Of a stretch of DNA of 26,442 bases, positions 7,418-15,496 are shown one piece after another. A program made the position numbers and the translations under genes. The notes under the pieces are model-generated. The model was not told where the DNA came from and searched no databases. It was given only the letters and a program-made list of their open reading frames with translations. Positions within the stretch are counted from its first letter, which is position 1. Every line of letters begins with the position of its first letter. The DNA comes from OLB11 sp044234005 (GTDB taxonomy: Bacteria > Bacteroidota > Bacteroidia > Chitinophagales > Chitinophagaceae), in contig JBIIJE010000026.1 of assembly GCA_044234005.1 (NCBI GenBank), positions 1 to 26,442 on the forward strand, read 5' to 3'.

Positions 7418-8638
7418 ATGCAAAACAAATCATTAATTACAGCCATTACGCTCAGTTTAATTTATCTCATTGCTTTATCGGCATTTAAGAAAAAAGCGAT
7501 TAAAGCCTACCCAGATAACCCAAAGGAAGAGCAAGTCTCTTTCCACCAAGATAATGTAAAGGGTAATCCTAAAATTCAAGTCGTTTTCGCGTTGGATGCA
7601 ACGGGTAGTATGAGCGGTTTAATTCACGCTGCGAAGGAAAAAATTTGGGGCATAGCAAGCAGCATGACACAATCTGATGAAGCACCAGTCATAGAAGTAG
7701 GTCTATTGTTTTATCGTGATCGAGGTGATGCATTCGTTACACAACAAGTTCCGCTTTCGCAAAATTTAGATGATGTCTATGAAAAACTTATGCAAATAGA
7801 AGCTGCCGGTGGTGGAGATGCCCCAGAAAGCGTCAATCAGGCCTTATATGAATCCATTGAAGATTTTAAATGGGAAATGAAACAAGACAATACCTATAAA
7901 ACAGTTTTCTTGGTTGGTGATTGTCCGCCTCATATGGATTACAGCGATGATGTAAGCTATTCCGAATCCTGTGTACTAGCAAAACGCAAAGATATTTTTC
8001 TGAATACAATATTAATGGGTAATGATGTGCAAGCCGAAAAAGTTTGGAAGCATATAGCGAATTCGAACCAAGGGAGCTTTACTAAAGTAGATATGAACGT
8101 AAATGATATTGCAATAACAACGCCATATGATGCAGAAATTGCGAAATTAGCGAATCAGCAAGATGAGCTGCGTTTCTACTATGGCAATGAAGCTGAAAAG
8201 AAAATTTCAAACGAAAAGAAAGAGAAAAGCAAAATTATTAGCACGAAAGCAGCTCCAGTGGCCGCTGCACAGCGGGCTGAGTATAATAATACGGCGACCG
8301 GCAACGCTTCCTATTATGGTAAGAACGAGCTGTTAAATGATATTAAGGAAAATAAAGTTCAGATTGAAAGTCTGAGTGAGACTGAATTACCTGACGAAAT
8401 AAAAACCTTACCTAAGGAGGAGCGAAAAAAGTTTGTAGAAAAATCAGTCGCAGACAAAGAAGCATTAGCAAAAAAGATGAGTGAAGCGGTTAGTAAGCGA
8501 ACTCAATACATTGAGGTTGAACTAGCTAAGAAAGATAAAAGCGCGGTTGATAACTCATTTTCCAACGTGATTTATCAAAACATCAAGCAGCAATCAAGTA
8601 AGAAGAATATTCAACTAAAAGGCAATGCTAAGTTTTAG
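7418..8638 (+). CDS. von Willebrand factor A (vWA) domain protein, exported or membrane-anchored
   Basis: 406 residues. Residues 6-22 are a hydrophobic N-terminal segment (LITAITLSLIYLIALSA), a signal peptide or anchor with no clear cleavage or lipobox. Residues about 52-235 are a vWA domain with a complete metal-ion-dependent adhesion site: D60, S64 and S66 in ALDATGSMSG, T108 in AFVTQQ, and D134 in GGGDAPES. The remaining 170 residues are highly charged and helical (EEKRK-rich, around 245-390) with no known domain. By family knowledge vWA/MIDAS domains bind protein ligands through Mg2+; the partner is unknown. It is transcribed alone, divergent from the SnoaL-like gene and followed by a hairpin terminator at 8778-8809. 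Confidence 0.85.
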   Translation: MQNKSLITAITLSLIYLIALSAFKKKAIKAYPDNPKEEQVSFHQDNVKGNPKIQVVFALDATGSMSGLIHAAKEKIWGIASSMTQSDEAPVIEVGLLFYRDRGDAFVTQQVPLSQNLDDVYEKLMQIEAAGGGDAPESVNQALYESIEDFKWEMKQDNTYKTVFLVGDCPPHMDYSDDVSYSESCVLAKRKDIFLNTILMGNDVQAEKVWKHIANSNQGSFTKVDMNVNDIAITTPYDAEIAKLANQQDELRFYYGNEAEKKISNEKKEKSKIISTKAAPVAAAQRAEYNNTATGNASYYGKNELLNDIKENKVQIESLSETELPDEIKTLPKEERKKFVEKSVADKEALAKKMSEAVSKRTQYIEVELAKKDKSAVDNSFSNVIYQNIKQQSSKKNIQLKGNAKF

Positions 8639-8658
8639 TCTTTTTCTATTGCAGAATA

Positions 8659-8690
8659 CCAAATACTCACTGTGAAGTGCCAAATACTCA
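8659..8690. repeat. Two direct copies of CCAAATACTCA
   Basis: CCAAATACTCA occurs at 8659-8669 and 8680-8690, a 21-bp period, i.e. two turns of the helix. It lies just after the vWA gene and upstream of the terminator. Two copies are too few to call it an operator or iteron. Confidence 0.4.
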
Positions 8691-8777
8691 TTTGTAACAA
8701 CCAAACTCTATTTAACTTATCCAAGAGTATATAAGGTGTCATACGTTTGCTAATTAGGTTATTTATGTGATTTTTCA

Positions 8778-8809
8778 AAACAATGCTCGTCTCTAGGCGA
8801 GCTTTGTTT
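8778..8809 (+). terminator. Symmetric hairpin terminator after the vWA gene
   Basis: AAACAA, one mismatch, GCTCGTC (8778-8791) pairs with GGCGAGC, one mismatch, TTGTTT (8796-8809) around a 4-base loop TCTA. The A-rich left side and T-rich right side suit termination in either direction. It sits about 140 bp after the stop of the vWA gene and separates it from the T9SS substrate gene. Confidence 0.7.
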
Positions 8810-8891
8810 ATTATATGCATTCTTGAACGATTTTAATAGCTATTTTAAGTAGTCTAAAAGAATTTTAACCACACATTTAAGAAATAATTTC

Positions 8892-8899
8892 TATTTTTG
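8892..8899 (+). promoter_or_regulatory. Bacteroidota -7 box (TATTTTTG) for the T9SS substrate gene
   Basis: TATTTTTG matches TAnnTTTG. A start site near 8906 would rule out the TTG at 8897 as start codon, leave only about 9 bases before ATG 8915, and leave about 36 bases before ATG 8942. This favours 8942. No -33 TTTG is evident. Confidence 0.4.
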
Positions 8900-8941
8900 A
8901 TTAAAATAACTCACATGAAACCTGATATTACAAAATTAAAT

Positions 8942-10153
8942 ATGAAAATGCAGCCCCCAAATAAACTTCAATATAATTTGATTGCAGTATGCATATGCTT
9001 AATAGCAAGTCTTCAAAGTCAAGCCCAACCATGTCCTGGTAATCAAGTTACGGTTAGTTTTGGCAATGTCATCGAGGTTAATGATTCAACGATAGATGTT
9101 CCTATTTTTATACAGAATTCAGGTTCGACCACACTAAAATTACAAGCTCTGGCCGGTGGGTTCACCTATAATACAGGGTTGGTACCTGCGGGTTCAACTA
9201 TGACCGCTAGTATTCTGCCAGCAAATCAGCCTAATGCTGTTAATTTTGCAGGCTTATCTACTATTACGGCTGTAAATCATCAAGTTTCGACTAATCAAAT
9301 TAGGTGGCAACAATCACCCGTTTTGTGCCCGAGTTCGGTTTTTTTTCCAGCTACACCAGCCACATATTTCACAACAATACGTCTTTCTTTAGTTTCCAGC
9401 ACACCACCAACTGCTTGGCCAGCTGGTTTTGCATTGCAGTTTGCTTGGAATATTGGTCTGCCCGCACAAACACATAGACAAGTTATAGCAAATGTTTGTT
9501 GTGATGGAAATACCAATGGTACACCTCTTTCAGAAATTCTAGCCGGTGTTAGTGTACTTGTTAATCCACCAAATCCAACCATTTTAAATAATCCAACTCC
9601 AGTTGGGTATAAATTATTTGATGTTAAAAAAACAACTACTACTAATATTGTTGCATGGACGACAAGTAATGAAGTAAATTGTAGTCACTTTAATGTACAA
9701 CATAGCACAGATGGTGTTAATTACAAGACAATCAGTCGCGTTGATTCGAAAGCGCCATTGGGACAAAGTGCCATCGATATAAATTATTCATTGGTAGATA
9801 ATAATCCAAAAATGGGTTACAACTATTATCGATTAGAGCAAGTAGACTTGGATGGTCAAAAACATATGAGTCGAGTGGTATATGTTTATTGGAGCGATCT
9901 TAAATCAGTAAATATTTACCCTAATCCTGTTACCGACTTTTTCAATGTAGAAATTGAAAGTCAAAAGGCAGCTATCATTGAAATAAAAGTTACTGATGCA
10001 ACTGGTAAACTTCTTAAAACAATTAAATCGAATGTTCTTGCGGGTGTGAATAAACTTAATGTAAATATGCAAGAATTCGCAGCAGGCGCTCACTTTGTGC
10101 AAGTGTTAGAGAATGGAAAATTGACATTGACAAAAAATATTACCAAGCAATAA
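8942..10153 (+). CDS. T9SS type A sorting domain-containing secreted protein
   Basis: 403 residues from ATG 8942; ATG 8915 or TTG 8897 would add 9 or 15 residues to the signal peptide. The signal peptide ends at SLQSQA-QPCPG (about residue 28). Residues about 34-205 are a beta-sandwich of a type common in Bacteroidota and possibly cohesin-like (VTVSFGNVIEVNDSTIDVPI, FIQNSGSTTLKL, then NQIRWQQSP). Residues about 222-318 form an Fn3-like module with the usual STDGVNYKTI and YNYYRLEQVDLDGQKH marks. Residues about 320-403 are a type A T9SS C-terminal domain: NIYPNPVTDFFNVEI, VTDATGKLLKT and GAHFVQVLENGKLTLTKNI. By family knowledge the CTD directs secretion across the outer membrane and is then removed as the protein is attached to the surface. 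The cargo function is unknown. It converges with coaD, 15 bp away. Confidence 0.85.
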   Translation: MKMQPPNKLQYNLIAVCICLIASLQSQAQPCPGNQVTVSFGNVIEVNDSTIDVPIFIQNSGSTTLKLQALAGGFTYNTGLVPAGSTMTASILPANQPNAVNFAGLSTITAVNHQVSTNQIRWQQSPVLCPSSVFFPATPATYFTTIRLSLVSSTPPTAWPAGFALQFAWNIGLPAQTHRQVIANVCCDGNTNGTPLSEILAGVSVLVNPPNPTILNNPTPVGYKLFDVKKTTTTNIVAWTTSNEVNCSHFNVQHSTDGVNYKTISRVDSKAPLGQSAIDINYSLVDNNPKMGYNYYRLEQVDLDGQKHMSRVVYVYWSDLKSVNIYPNPVTDFFNVEIESQKAAIIEIKVTDATGKLLKTIKSNVLAGVNKLNVNMQEFAAGAHFVQVLENGKLTLTKNITKQ

Positions 10154-10168
10154 TGTGCTGCTTCAATT

Positions 10169-10648
10169 CTATTGCTTTGATAATTTGTTGATTGACTCTT
10201 TAATTTCCATCGGTAGGAATAAACTACTATCGCCTTGATTGCGTATCACATCTCTGACCATCGTAGATGAAAACGATGAGTATTTAGCCGAACATGCCAA
10301 AAAGAAAGTTTCAATTTTTGGACTCAACATTTGATTCATGTCGGCAATCGCTTTTTCAAATTCAAAATCGCTTACAGTTCTTAATCCTCGAATAATGAAA
10401 TTCGCATTCACTTCTTGGCAGAAATTCACAGTTAAACCCTTATAGCTTTTTACTTCCACCTTCTTGTTTCCTGCATAAATATTCTGAATCCATTCTATTC
10501 GCTGTTCAATGCTAAACATAGGTTGTTTGTTTGTATTGATACCAATACCGATAATTGTTTTGTCAAATAGTTCAAGAGAACGATCTATAATATCTGTATG
10601 ACCTAGTGTAATAGGATCAAATGTACCTGGGAAAACTGCTATTCTCAT
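10169..10648 (-). CDS. coaD: Phosphopantetheine adenylyltransferase
   Basis: 159 residues, the usual CoaD length. It transfers the adenylyl group of ATP to 4'-phosphopantetheine, giving dephospho-CoA, the fourth step of CoA synthesis from pantothenate, in the cytoplasm. Seen in the sequence: the nucleotidyltransferase motif GTFDPITLGH (8-17, TxGH form), the substrate loop IIRGLRTVSDFEFE (85-98) and SSTMVRD (127-133, the ISSTxVR motif). All key residues are present. It runs opposite to the LptF/G gene, with a 118-bp divergent upstream region, and converges with the T9SS substrate gene. Confidence 0.96.
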   Translation of the reverse strand: MRIAVFPGTFDPITLGHTDIIDRSLELFDKTIIGIGINTNKQPMFSIEQRIEWIQNIYAGNKKVEVKSYKGLTVNFCQEVNANFIIRGLRTVSDFEFEKAIADMNQMLSPKIETFFLACSAKYSSFSSTMVRDVIRNQGDSSLFLPMEIKESINKLSKQ

Positions 10649-10742
10649 TCTTGTAAATTTTGTGATTAAATGTAGCCTATCCTTCTGATTTGGTCAAAAC
10701 TTACTTTTCATAATTTTTAACTTAATTCAACCTTGTGTCCTT

Positions 10743-10750
10743 TACTTTTG
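10743..10750 (+). promoter_or_regulatory. Bacteroidota -7 box (TACTTTTG) for the LptF/G gene
   Basis: TACTTTTG matches TAnnTTTG, 16 bp before the TTG start at 10767. It implies a short leader of about 10 bases and supports starting at TTG 10767. No -33 TTTG at the usual spacing. Confidence 0.45.
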
Positions 10751-10766
10751 CACCATAATTTTTAGC

Positions 10767-12230
10767 TTGAAAGTATTTGCATCTTATATCATAAAATCAT
10801 TTATACCTCCATTTATAGGAGCATTTATGGTTACTTGGTTCATTTTTGTGATGCAGTTTATGTGGGTGTGGATTGATGAATTTATTGGAAAGGGTTTAGA
10901 TATTCTTACGATTGTTCAGTTTTTGGGATTATTATCAACCACGCTTGTTCCAATTGCTTTGCCATTGGGTATTTTGTTTGCCTCAATTATGACCTTTGGT
11001 AACTTGGGCGAAACATCTGAGTTGGTTGCAATTAAGTCATCGGGTATTTCTATCGTAAGATTTATTAGACCTCTATTTGTATTTATTATAGGAATTACTT
11101 TTTTGTCTTTTTTGTTTAATAATTATGTTATCCCACGCGCCCAATTAAAAGCAACAAGATTGTTGTACGATATTCAAAACAAAAAGCCAGTTGTGGCTAT
11201 CAAGCCAGGAAGATTCTATAAGGACATACAAAATCATACCATCTACATTTCAAGCCGAGATGCAGATGATAAGACTGTGTATGATATAAAAATTTATGAC
11301 CACACTTCTGGACATGGAAATGACAAAATTACCATGGCGGAAAAAGGTAAGATGTATATGTCAGAGGATAAGCGATTTCTAATATTCGAACTCGAAAATG
11401 GCTGGCGGTATGAAGATAAAGCGCCTAAAGGGAAGGATGAATTTGAGCAAATAAGATTTGGATTTAAGTACTGGAAGAAAGTATTTGATTTAAGTGACTT
11501 TAAAATGCCTAAGACTGATGAAAGTTATTTTAAAAATTTACGCAATGTGATGAATGTTTGGCAAGTGTCTGAACAAGTGGATAGTTGCCAAAAAACTATT
11601 GGAAAAATTGGCAAACAAAATGTAGAACAATTAAGTGCTGCAAATCTGCTTTTGAAGAATGATACTGCCAAAGTAAAAATCAAATTACCTACAATAGTTC
11701 CTGATACTAACAAGAATCGTCTCGCTTTTATTTGGCAAGTACCTGATAGTTTGCGTAAGGCCTCCATTGTGAGCGCTGAAATCTCTGCCAGAAACATTAA
11801 GAGTATGATTGAGATAAATGCACAAAATGCCAAACTTCAAAATTTGAATTTGGTGGATAGTCAAATCGAATTACATAAGCGTTTTACCTTGCCTATGGCA
11901 TGTATTTTACTATTCGTTATTGGTGCAGCTTTAGGCTCTATTATTAGGAAAGGTGGTTTGGGCTTGCCTTTTATTGCAGCTGTAATATTTTTCGTCATTT
12001 ATTATTTCATGAATTCAATCGGTGAAAATATAGCCAAAGAATTAGTGGTTTCGGTACCAATTGGGATGTGGTATCCATCAGTGGTATTGGCATTGATTGG
12101 AGCTTATATGATGTATGAAGCGAATACAGACTCGAAAAGATTGAAATTAGAAAACTATAAAAATTTATTTAAATTAGGTAAAGTGGTAGAACCATTTTTA
12201 TACATTGCTCGTTTGTTTCAATCCAAGTGA
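10767..12230 (+). CDS. LptF/LptG family LPS export permease (YjgP/YjgQ)
   Basis: 487 residues, longer than the roughly 360 of the E. coli proteins but usual for Bacteroidota, where the periplasmic part is extended. By family knowledge it forms the membrane part of the LptB2FGC ATPase that pulls LPS from the inner membrane. Predicted helices: about 12-35, 58-80 and 98-120, then a periplasmic domain of about 245 residues with a charged, helical insertion (near 265-365), then three helices in about 372-460 (LPMACILLFVIGAALGSI, FIAAVIFFVIYYFMNSIG, SVVLALIGAYMMY). The start is TTG at 10767; the first residues (MKVFASYIIKSFIPPFIGAF) fit the family N-terminus and no in-frame ATG precedes it. I cannot say whether it acts as F or G. 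PAP2 and kdsB genes follow. Confidence 0.9.
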   Translation: MKVFASYIIKSFIPPFIGAFMVTWFIFVMQFMWVWIDEFIGKGLDILTIVQFLGLLSTTLVPIALPLGILFASIMTFGNLGETSELVAIKSSGISIVRFIRPLFVFIIGITFLSFLFNNYVIPRAQLKATRLLYDIQNKKPVVAIKPGRFYKDIQNHTIYISSRDADDKTVYDIKIYDHTSGHGNDKITMAEKGKMYMSEDKRFLIFELENGWRYEDKAPKGKDEFEQIRFGFKYWKKVFDLSDFKMPKTDESYFKNLRNVMNVWQVSEQVDSCQKTIGKIGKQNVEQLSAANLLLKNDTAKVKIKLPTIVPDTNKNRLAFIWQVPDSLRKASIVSAEISARNIKSMIEINAQNAKLQNLNLVDSQIELHKRFTLPMACILLFVIGAALGSIIRKGGLGLPFIAAVIFFVIYYFMNSIGENIAKELVVSVPIGMWYPSVVLALIGAYMMYEANTDSKRLKLENYKNLFKLGKVVEPFLYIARLFQSK

Positions 12231-12366
12231 GTCTTTCGTTTGATGCGAGGAAGGTTCTATCGGATTCTGATTTTGTTTCCAAAGCTTGCTTTTGGGTTGA
12301 TACCCGTGATTCACGGCAGCTCAGTTCGTTTCTGCGGCAAAATCTAGGATTAAATCATCAAGTTAT

Positions 12367-12374
12367 TATATTTG
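12367..12374 (+). promoter_or_regulatory. Bacteroidota -7 box (TATATTTG) for PAP2-kdsB
   Basis: TATATTTG matches TAnnTTTG, 25 bp before the TTG start at 12399. It suggests that the PAP2-kdsB pair has its own promoter in the 168-bp gap after the LptF/G gene. No -33 TTTG seen. Confidence 0.45.
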
Positions 12375-12398
12375 CGGCAATTTTAATTTAATCAGGTT

Positions 12399-13028
12399 TT
12401 GAAAATTCATTTGCAAAATGCATTCGTGCAAAATAAATACTTCTTTATTCCATTTTTTATCTGGAGTATTTTTGGTGCAATTCTCTTGTTGTTTTTTCCA
12501 GCATCTAAATTGTTCTTCGCGGTCAATAGTCAACATAGTGAATGGGGTGATTTTTTAAATACATCCTTGAGTATGTATGGTCGAGGTGATTCAATTCCCA
12601 TTATTCTAATCTCATTGCTGCTAATTCCAGCATTCCGAAATAGAAATTACATTATTACTACTTTAATTTTTGGGATTCTCATTCCAGTAATTATTTATCT
12701 TTCAAAACTTTTTTTCGAATCACCACGTCCTTTAACTGTATATGGTGAGGGGAAAGTTCATACTGTGCAATGGCTTACTAATTTATATCATCTTAGTTTT
12801 CCATCTGGTCATACTATAGGGGCATTTGGCTTTTTTCTTTTATTATCGCTTTACTTGCCAAATAAATATAAAGCATGGTCTTTACTCTTATTTTTTTTAG
12901 CATTAGGAACTGCTTATTCAAGACTATACTTGGGGCAGCATTTTTTTGCTGATGTTTATGCAGGGAGTATTATTGGAACTTTGGTTACCTTTATCATTTA
13001 TGCCTTTGGCAAAAAATATATTTCGTAA
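12399..13028 (+). CDS. PAP2-family membrane phosphatase
   Basis: 209 residues, start TTG at 12399; the next residues (MKIHLQNAFVQNKYFFIPFF) lead straight into the first helix. About six transmembrane helices. The three PAP2 active-site motifs are complete: K103-x6-R110-P111 (KLFFESPRP), P135-S-G-H138 (PSGH), and S174-R175 with H181 and D185 (SRLYLGQHFFAD). H138 and H181 are the expected catalytic pair. By family knowledge such enzymes dephosphorylate lipid phosphates on the outer face of the inner membrane, such as undecaprenyl pyrophosphate or lipid A. The position between an LPS exporter permease and kdsB (4-bp gap) suggests an LPS or lipid A role, which is inference. BacA-like recycling of undecaprenyl pyrophosphate is the main alternative. 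Confidence 0.9.
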   Translation: MKIHLQNAFVQNKYFFIPFFIWSIFGAILLLFFPASKLFFAVNSQHSEWGDFLNTSLSMYGRGDSIPIILISLLLIPAFRNRNYIITTLIFGILIPVIIYLSKLFFESPRPLTVYGEGKVHTVQWLTNLYHLSFPSGHTIGAFGFFLLLSLYLPNKYKAWSLLLFFLALGTAYSRLYLGQHFFADVYAGSIIGTLVTFIIYAFGKKYIS

Positions 13029-13032
13029 TTAT

Positions 13033-13770
13033 ATGAATCAACAAAGAGTCATAGCTTTAATACCTGCTCGTTATGCCGCGAGTCGATTGCCAGGAAAATT
13101 AATGAAAGTGCTAGCAGGTAAAACTGTGATTGCAAGAACCTATGAAGCCGTAAAAGCGACTCAACTTTTCGATGAAGTGATAGTGGTTTGTGATCACGAT
13201 GAAATTGAAAATGAAATAAGGTCAATTGGAGGGAAATTTTTTCGCAGCCAATTTGAACATGAAAGTGGAACGGATCGAATCGCTGAAGCCGCAGAAATAC
13301 TCGATACCGACATCATCGTAAATGTGCAAGGTGATGAGCCTTTCATGAATCATGAAGCGTTGGAGAAAGTAGTTGCCTTGTTTAAAAATCCTGAAGTGCA
13401 AATTGCTTCACTTTTATTACCGATTCATGATGTAGAAAGAATCAATAATCCAAACTGTGTAAAAGTAGTGGTTGATAAACAGTTTAGAGCTTTGTATTTT
13501 TCTCGATCACCCATTCCATATTACCGCGATACAACTATGACTCAAATCGCTTATCAACATATAGGTGTTTATGCGTTTAGGAAAGATACACTGTTGCGAT
13601 TTACAAAAATGCCAGTTTCTGAATTAGAAAAAATTGAAAAGTTGGAGAATTTGCGTATGCTTGAAAATGGAATTCCAATACATATGGCAGTTGTGAATCA
13701 TGTCGGCATTTCTATTGATACGCAAGAAGATTTTGAAAGGGCAGAGGTCATTTTGAAGAGTGGCGATTAA
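13033..13770 (+). CDS. kdsB: 3-deoxy-manno-octulosonate cytidylyltransferase (CMP-Kdo synthetase)
   Basis: 245 residues, the family's usual length. It joins CTP and Kdo to make CMP-Kdo, the activated sugar that links lipid A to the LPS core, in the cytoplasm. Seen in the sequence: the nucleotide-binding PARYAASRLPGK (11-22), ESGTDRIAEA (77-86), VQGDEPF (98-104, metal and CTP contacts), FSRSPIPY, and HVGISIDTQEDFERA near the C-terminus. ATG 13033 is chosen because it begins the family N-terminus (MNQQRVIALIPARYAASRLP); a longer in-frame ATG at 12946 lies inside the PAP2 gene. It follows PAP2 by 4 bp, so the two are probably translated from one message. Confidence 0.96.
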   Translation: MNQQRVIALIPARYAASRLPGKLMKVLAGKTVIARTYEAVKATQLFDEVIVVCDHDEIENEIRSIGGKFFRSQFEHESGTDRIAEAAEILDTDIIVNVQGDEPFMNHEALEKVVALFKNPEVQIASLLLPIHDVERINNPNCVKVVVDKQFRALYFSRSPIPYYRDTTMTQIAYQHIGVYAFRKDTLLRFTKMPVSELEKIEKLENLRMLENGIPIHMAVVNHVGISIDTQEDFERAEVILKSGD

Positions 13771-13967
13771 ACTCAAATTTCGTGATAGGATTTGAAGAAC
13801 GAAAATTCTAGCGTGTTAGATGTCTCGTTAATTTTTAAAGAGACGAATTAGAAGGAGTTTTCTCTATTTGAAAATATTGAATTGCCGCTTCTTAATTGTA
13901 TCAGCATTTCTAATGCCGAATTAGGTTAAATTTTCTTATGCTGTAAGAAGAGCCCTTTGCGTAACTT

Positions 13968-14744
13968 TTATTCGCCTTTAAATAAAGGCTTTCGTTTTTC
14001 TAAAAATGCATTTACACCTTCCTGGTAATCATATGAATTGGCGGCTTCAACTTGTAACTCGCCTTCAAAATGCAATTGTTGTGAAAGTGAATTCGAAAAG
14101 GATTGATTTAATAATCGTTTAGTAAGACCAAGCCCTTTTGTTGGCATGGACGCAAGCGTTTGAGCTATTTTCCAGGCTTCGCTTTCAAATGTAGCATCAC
14201 TCAAATATTTATAAATCATATTTAGATTTGCGGCTTCAGCGGCTGAAATTTTATCGCCTAACATCATAAGGGCGCTTGCTTTTTGCATTCCAATCAAGCG
14301 AGGTAAATAAAAAGTGCCGCCACTATCTGGCACTAATCCAATTTTGCTAAAGGCTTGAATAAATGAAGCACTTTCGGTAGCGATTACTACATCACCTGCC
14401 AATGCAATATTTGCGCCCGCTCCTGCTGCTACACCATTGACCGCACAAACAATTGGCTTTTCAATAGCGCGTATTTTTTCGATAATGGGATTGTAATGTT
14501 CAGTCACAATTTGTTGAAGTGTGATTCCATTATCTTCAATCGCTTCAGACAAATCTTGTCCAGCACAAAATGCCTTACCCGAACCTATAATATATATACA
14601 ACGAGTGGTCTTGTCGGAAGCAGCATCATCTAGCTCATTTTGTAATTGCAATGCCATTTCTCTACAAAAACTATTATACTTATCCGGTCGATTTAAAGTA
14701 AGTTTCATTATAGATTCAATTTTTTCGGCAAGGATGTACTGCAT
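13968..14744 (-). CDS. Enoyl-CoA hydratase/isomerase, PaaG-like
   Basis: 258 residues from ATG 14744; the ATG at 14798 overlaps the predicted promoter and adds no family sequence. It is a crotonase-fold enzyme. The oxyanion-hole segments are AFCAGQDL (58-65) and GVAAGAGAN (104-112). AFSKIGLVPDSGGTFYLPRL (131-150) places an aspartate (D140) where PaaG has its catalytic Asp, and the C-terminal YDYQEGVNAFLEKRKPLFKG also reads like PaaG. PaaG (1,2-epoxyphenylacetyl-CoA isomerase) acts in phenylacetate breakdown; no other paa gene is in the window, so the substrate is uncertain and a general fatty-acid or amino-acid role is possible. It is alone on the minus strand. Confidence 0.88.
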   Translation of the reverse strand: MQYILAEKIESIMKLTLNRPDKYNSFCREMALQLQNELDDAASDKTTRCIYIIGSGKAFCAGQDLSEAIEDNGITLQQIVTEHYNPIIEKIRAIEKPIVCAVNGVAAGAGANIALAGDVVIATESASFIQAFSKIGLVPDSGGTFYLPRLIGMQKASALMMLGDKISAAEAANLNMIYKYLSDATFESEAWKIAQTLASMPTKGLGLTKRLLNQSFSNSLSQQLHFEGELQVEAANSYDYQEGVNAFLEKRKPLFKGE

Positions 14745-14791
14745 AAAATAATTATTTTTAGTGTGTAAAAATTGGAAATATAATTGACATT

Positions 14792-14799
14792 CAAACATA
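14792..14799 (-). promoter_or_regulatory. Bacteroidota -7 box for the PaaG-like gene
   Basis: The minus strand 14799-14792 reads TATGTTTG, a TAnnTTTG match, about 47 bp before ATG 14744. It overlaps the upstream in-frame ATG (14798), which argues for the shorter protein. No -33 box is evident. Confidence 0.4.
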
Positions 14800-14865
14800 A
14801 AAATAGAAATAATTGTTTCACTTATTTTACTACCTTCGATTTGTATATATGCAAGGAAATGAACT

Positions 14866-15495
14866 ATGAGAAATTATCTCATCAAAACACCAAGAATACT
14901 TAAAGCTATTTACAATCGCTGTATTTGGCATGTGAATGAACATGCAAATAGTATTTATCTCACATTTGATGACGGTCCGCATGCAACCATTACCGATTTT
15001 GTATTAGATGAATTAAAAAAGTATGATGCAAAGGCTACCTTTTTTTGTATCGGCAAAAATGTACAAGAACATCGAATTCTATACCAGCGAATTTTAAACG
15101 AAGGACATTCAGTAGGAAATCATACGCAAAACCATATCAATGGATGGAAGTCAGAAAATGAAAACTATTTTCATGATATTGCGACAGCCAGCGAGCATAT
15201 TCAGAGTAAAATGTTTCGACCACCATATGGTAGAATAACACCGAGTCAAGCCAAAGGCTTGGAGAAGAGGTTCCCAAACATGAAGATAATTATGTGGGAT
15301 GTATTAAGTGGCGATTTTGATATGGCATTGAGTAAGGAAAATTGCTTGGAGAACGTATTGCATTCCACGAAACCTGGGTCTATAATTGTATTTCATGATA
15401 GCGAAAAGGCTTGGGAGAGGTTGTCTTTTGCGCTCCCCATTTTTTTAAAGCATTGTAGCCAAAAAGGTTGGCAAATGAAAAAATTAAACTACTAG
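14866..15495 (+). CDS. Polysaccharide deacetylase (NodB homology, CE4)
   Basis: 209 residues, close to a bare NodB domain, with no signal peptide. All CE4 motifs are visible: TFDDGPH (33-39, catalytic base and metal Asp), H86-T-x-x-H90 (HTQNH, metal ligands), RPPYGR (118-123), W144-D145 through D150 (WDVLSGDFD) and FHDS (176-179, catalytic His). By family knowledge it removes N- or O-acetyl groups from peptidoglycan, chitin-type or other polysaccharides using a divalent metal. The absence of a signal peptide suggests a cytoplasmic-side or non-classically exported enzyme, and the substrate is unknown. The gene converges with the beta-propeller gene, with 1 bp between stop codons. Confidence 0.9.
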   Translation: MRNYLIKTPRILKAIYNRCIWHVNEHANSIYLTFDDGPHATITDFVLDELKKYDAKATFFCIGKNVQEHRILYQRILNEGHSVGNHTQNHINGWKSENENYFHDIATASEHIQSKMFRPPYGRITPSQAKGLEKRFPNMKIIMWDVLSGDFDMALSKENCLENVLHSTKPGSIIVFHDSEKAWERLSFALPIFLKHCSQKGWQMKKLNY

Positions 15496-15496
15496 T

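Noticed and set aside
13933..13949. TTCTTA/TAAGAA hairpin between kdsB and the PaaG-like gene
   Set aside because: Only six AT-rich pairs and no following T run; too weak to call a terminator.
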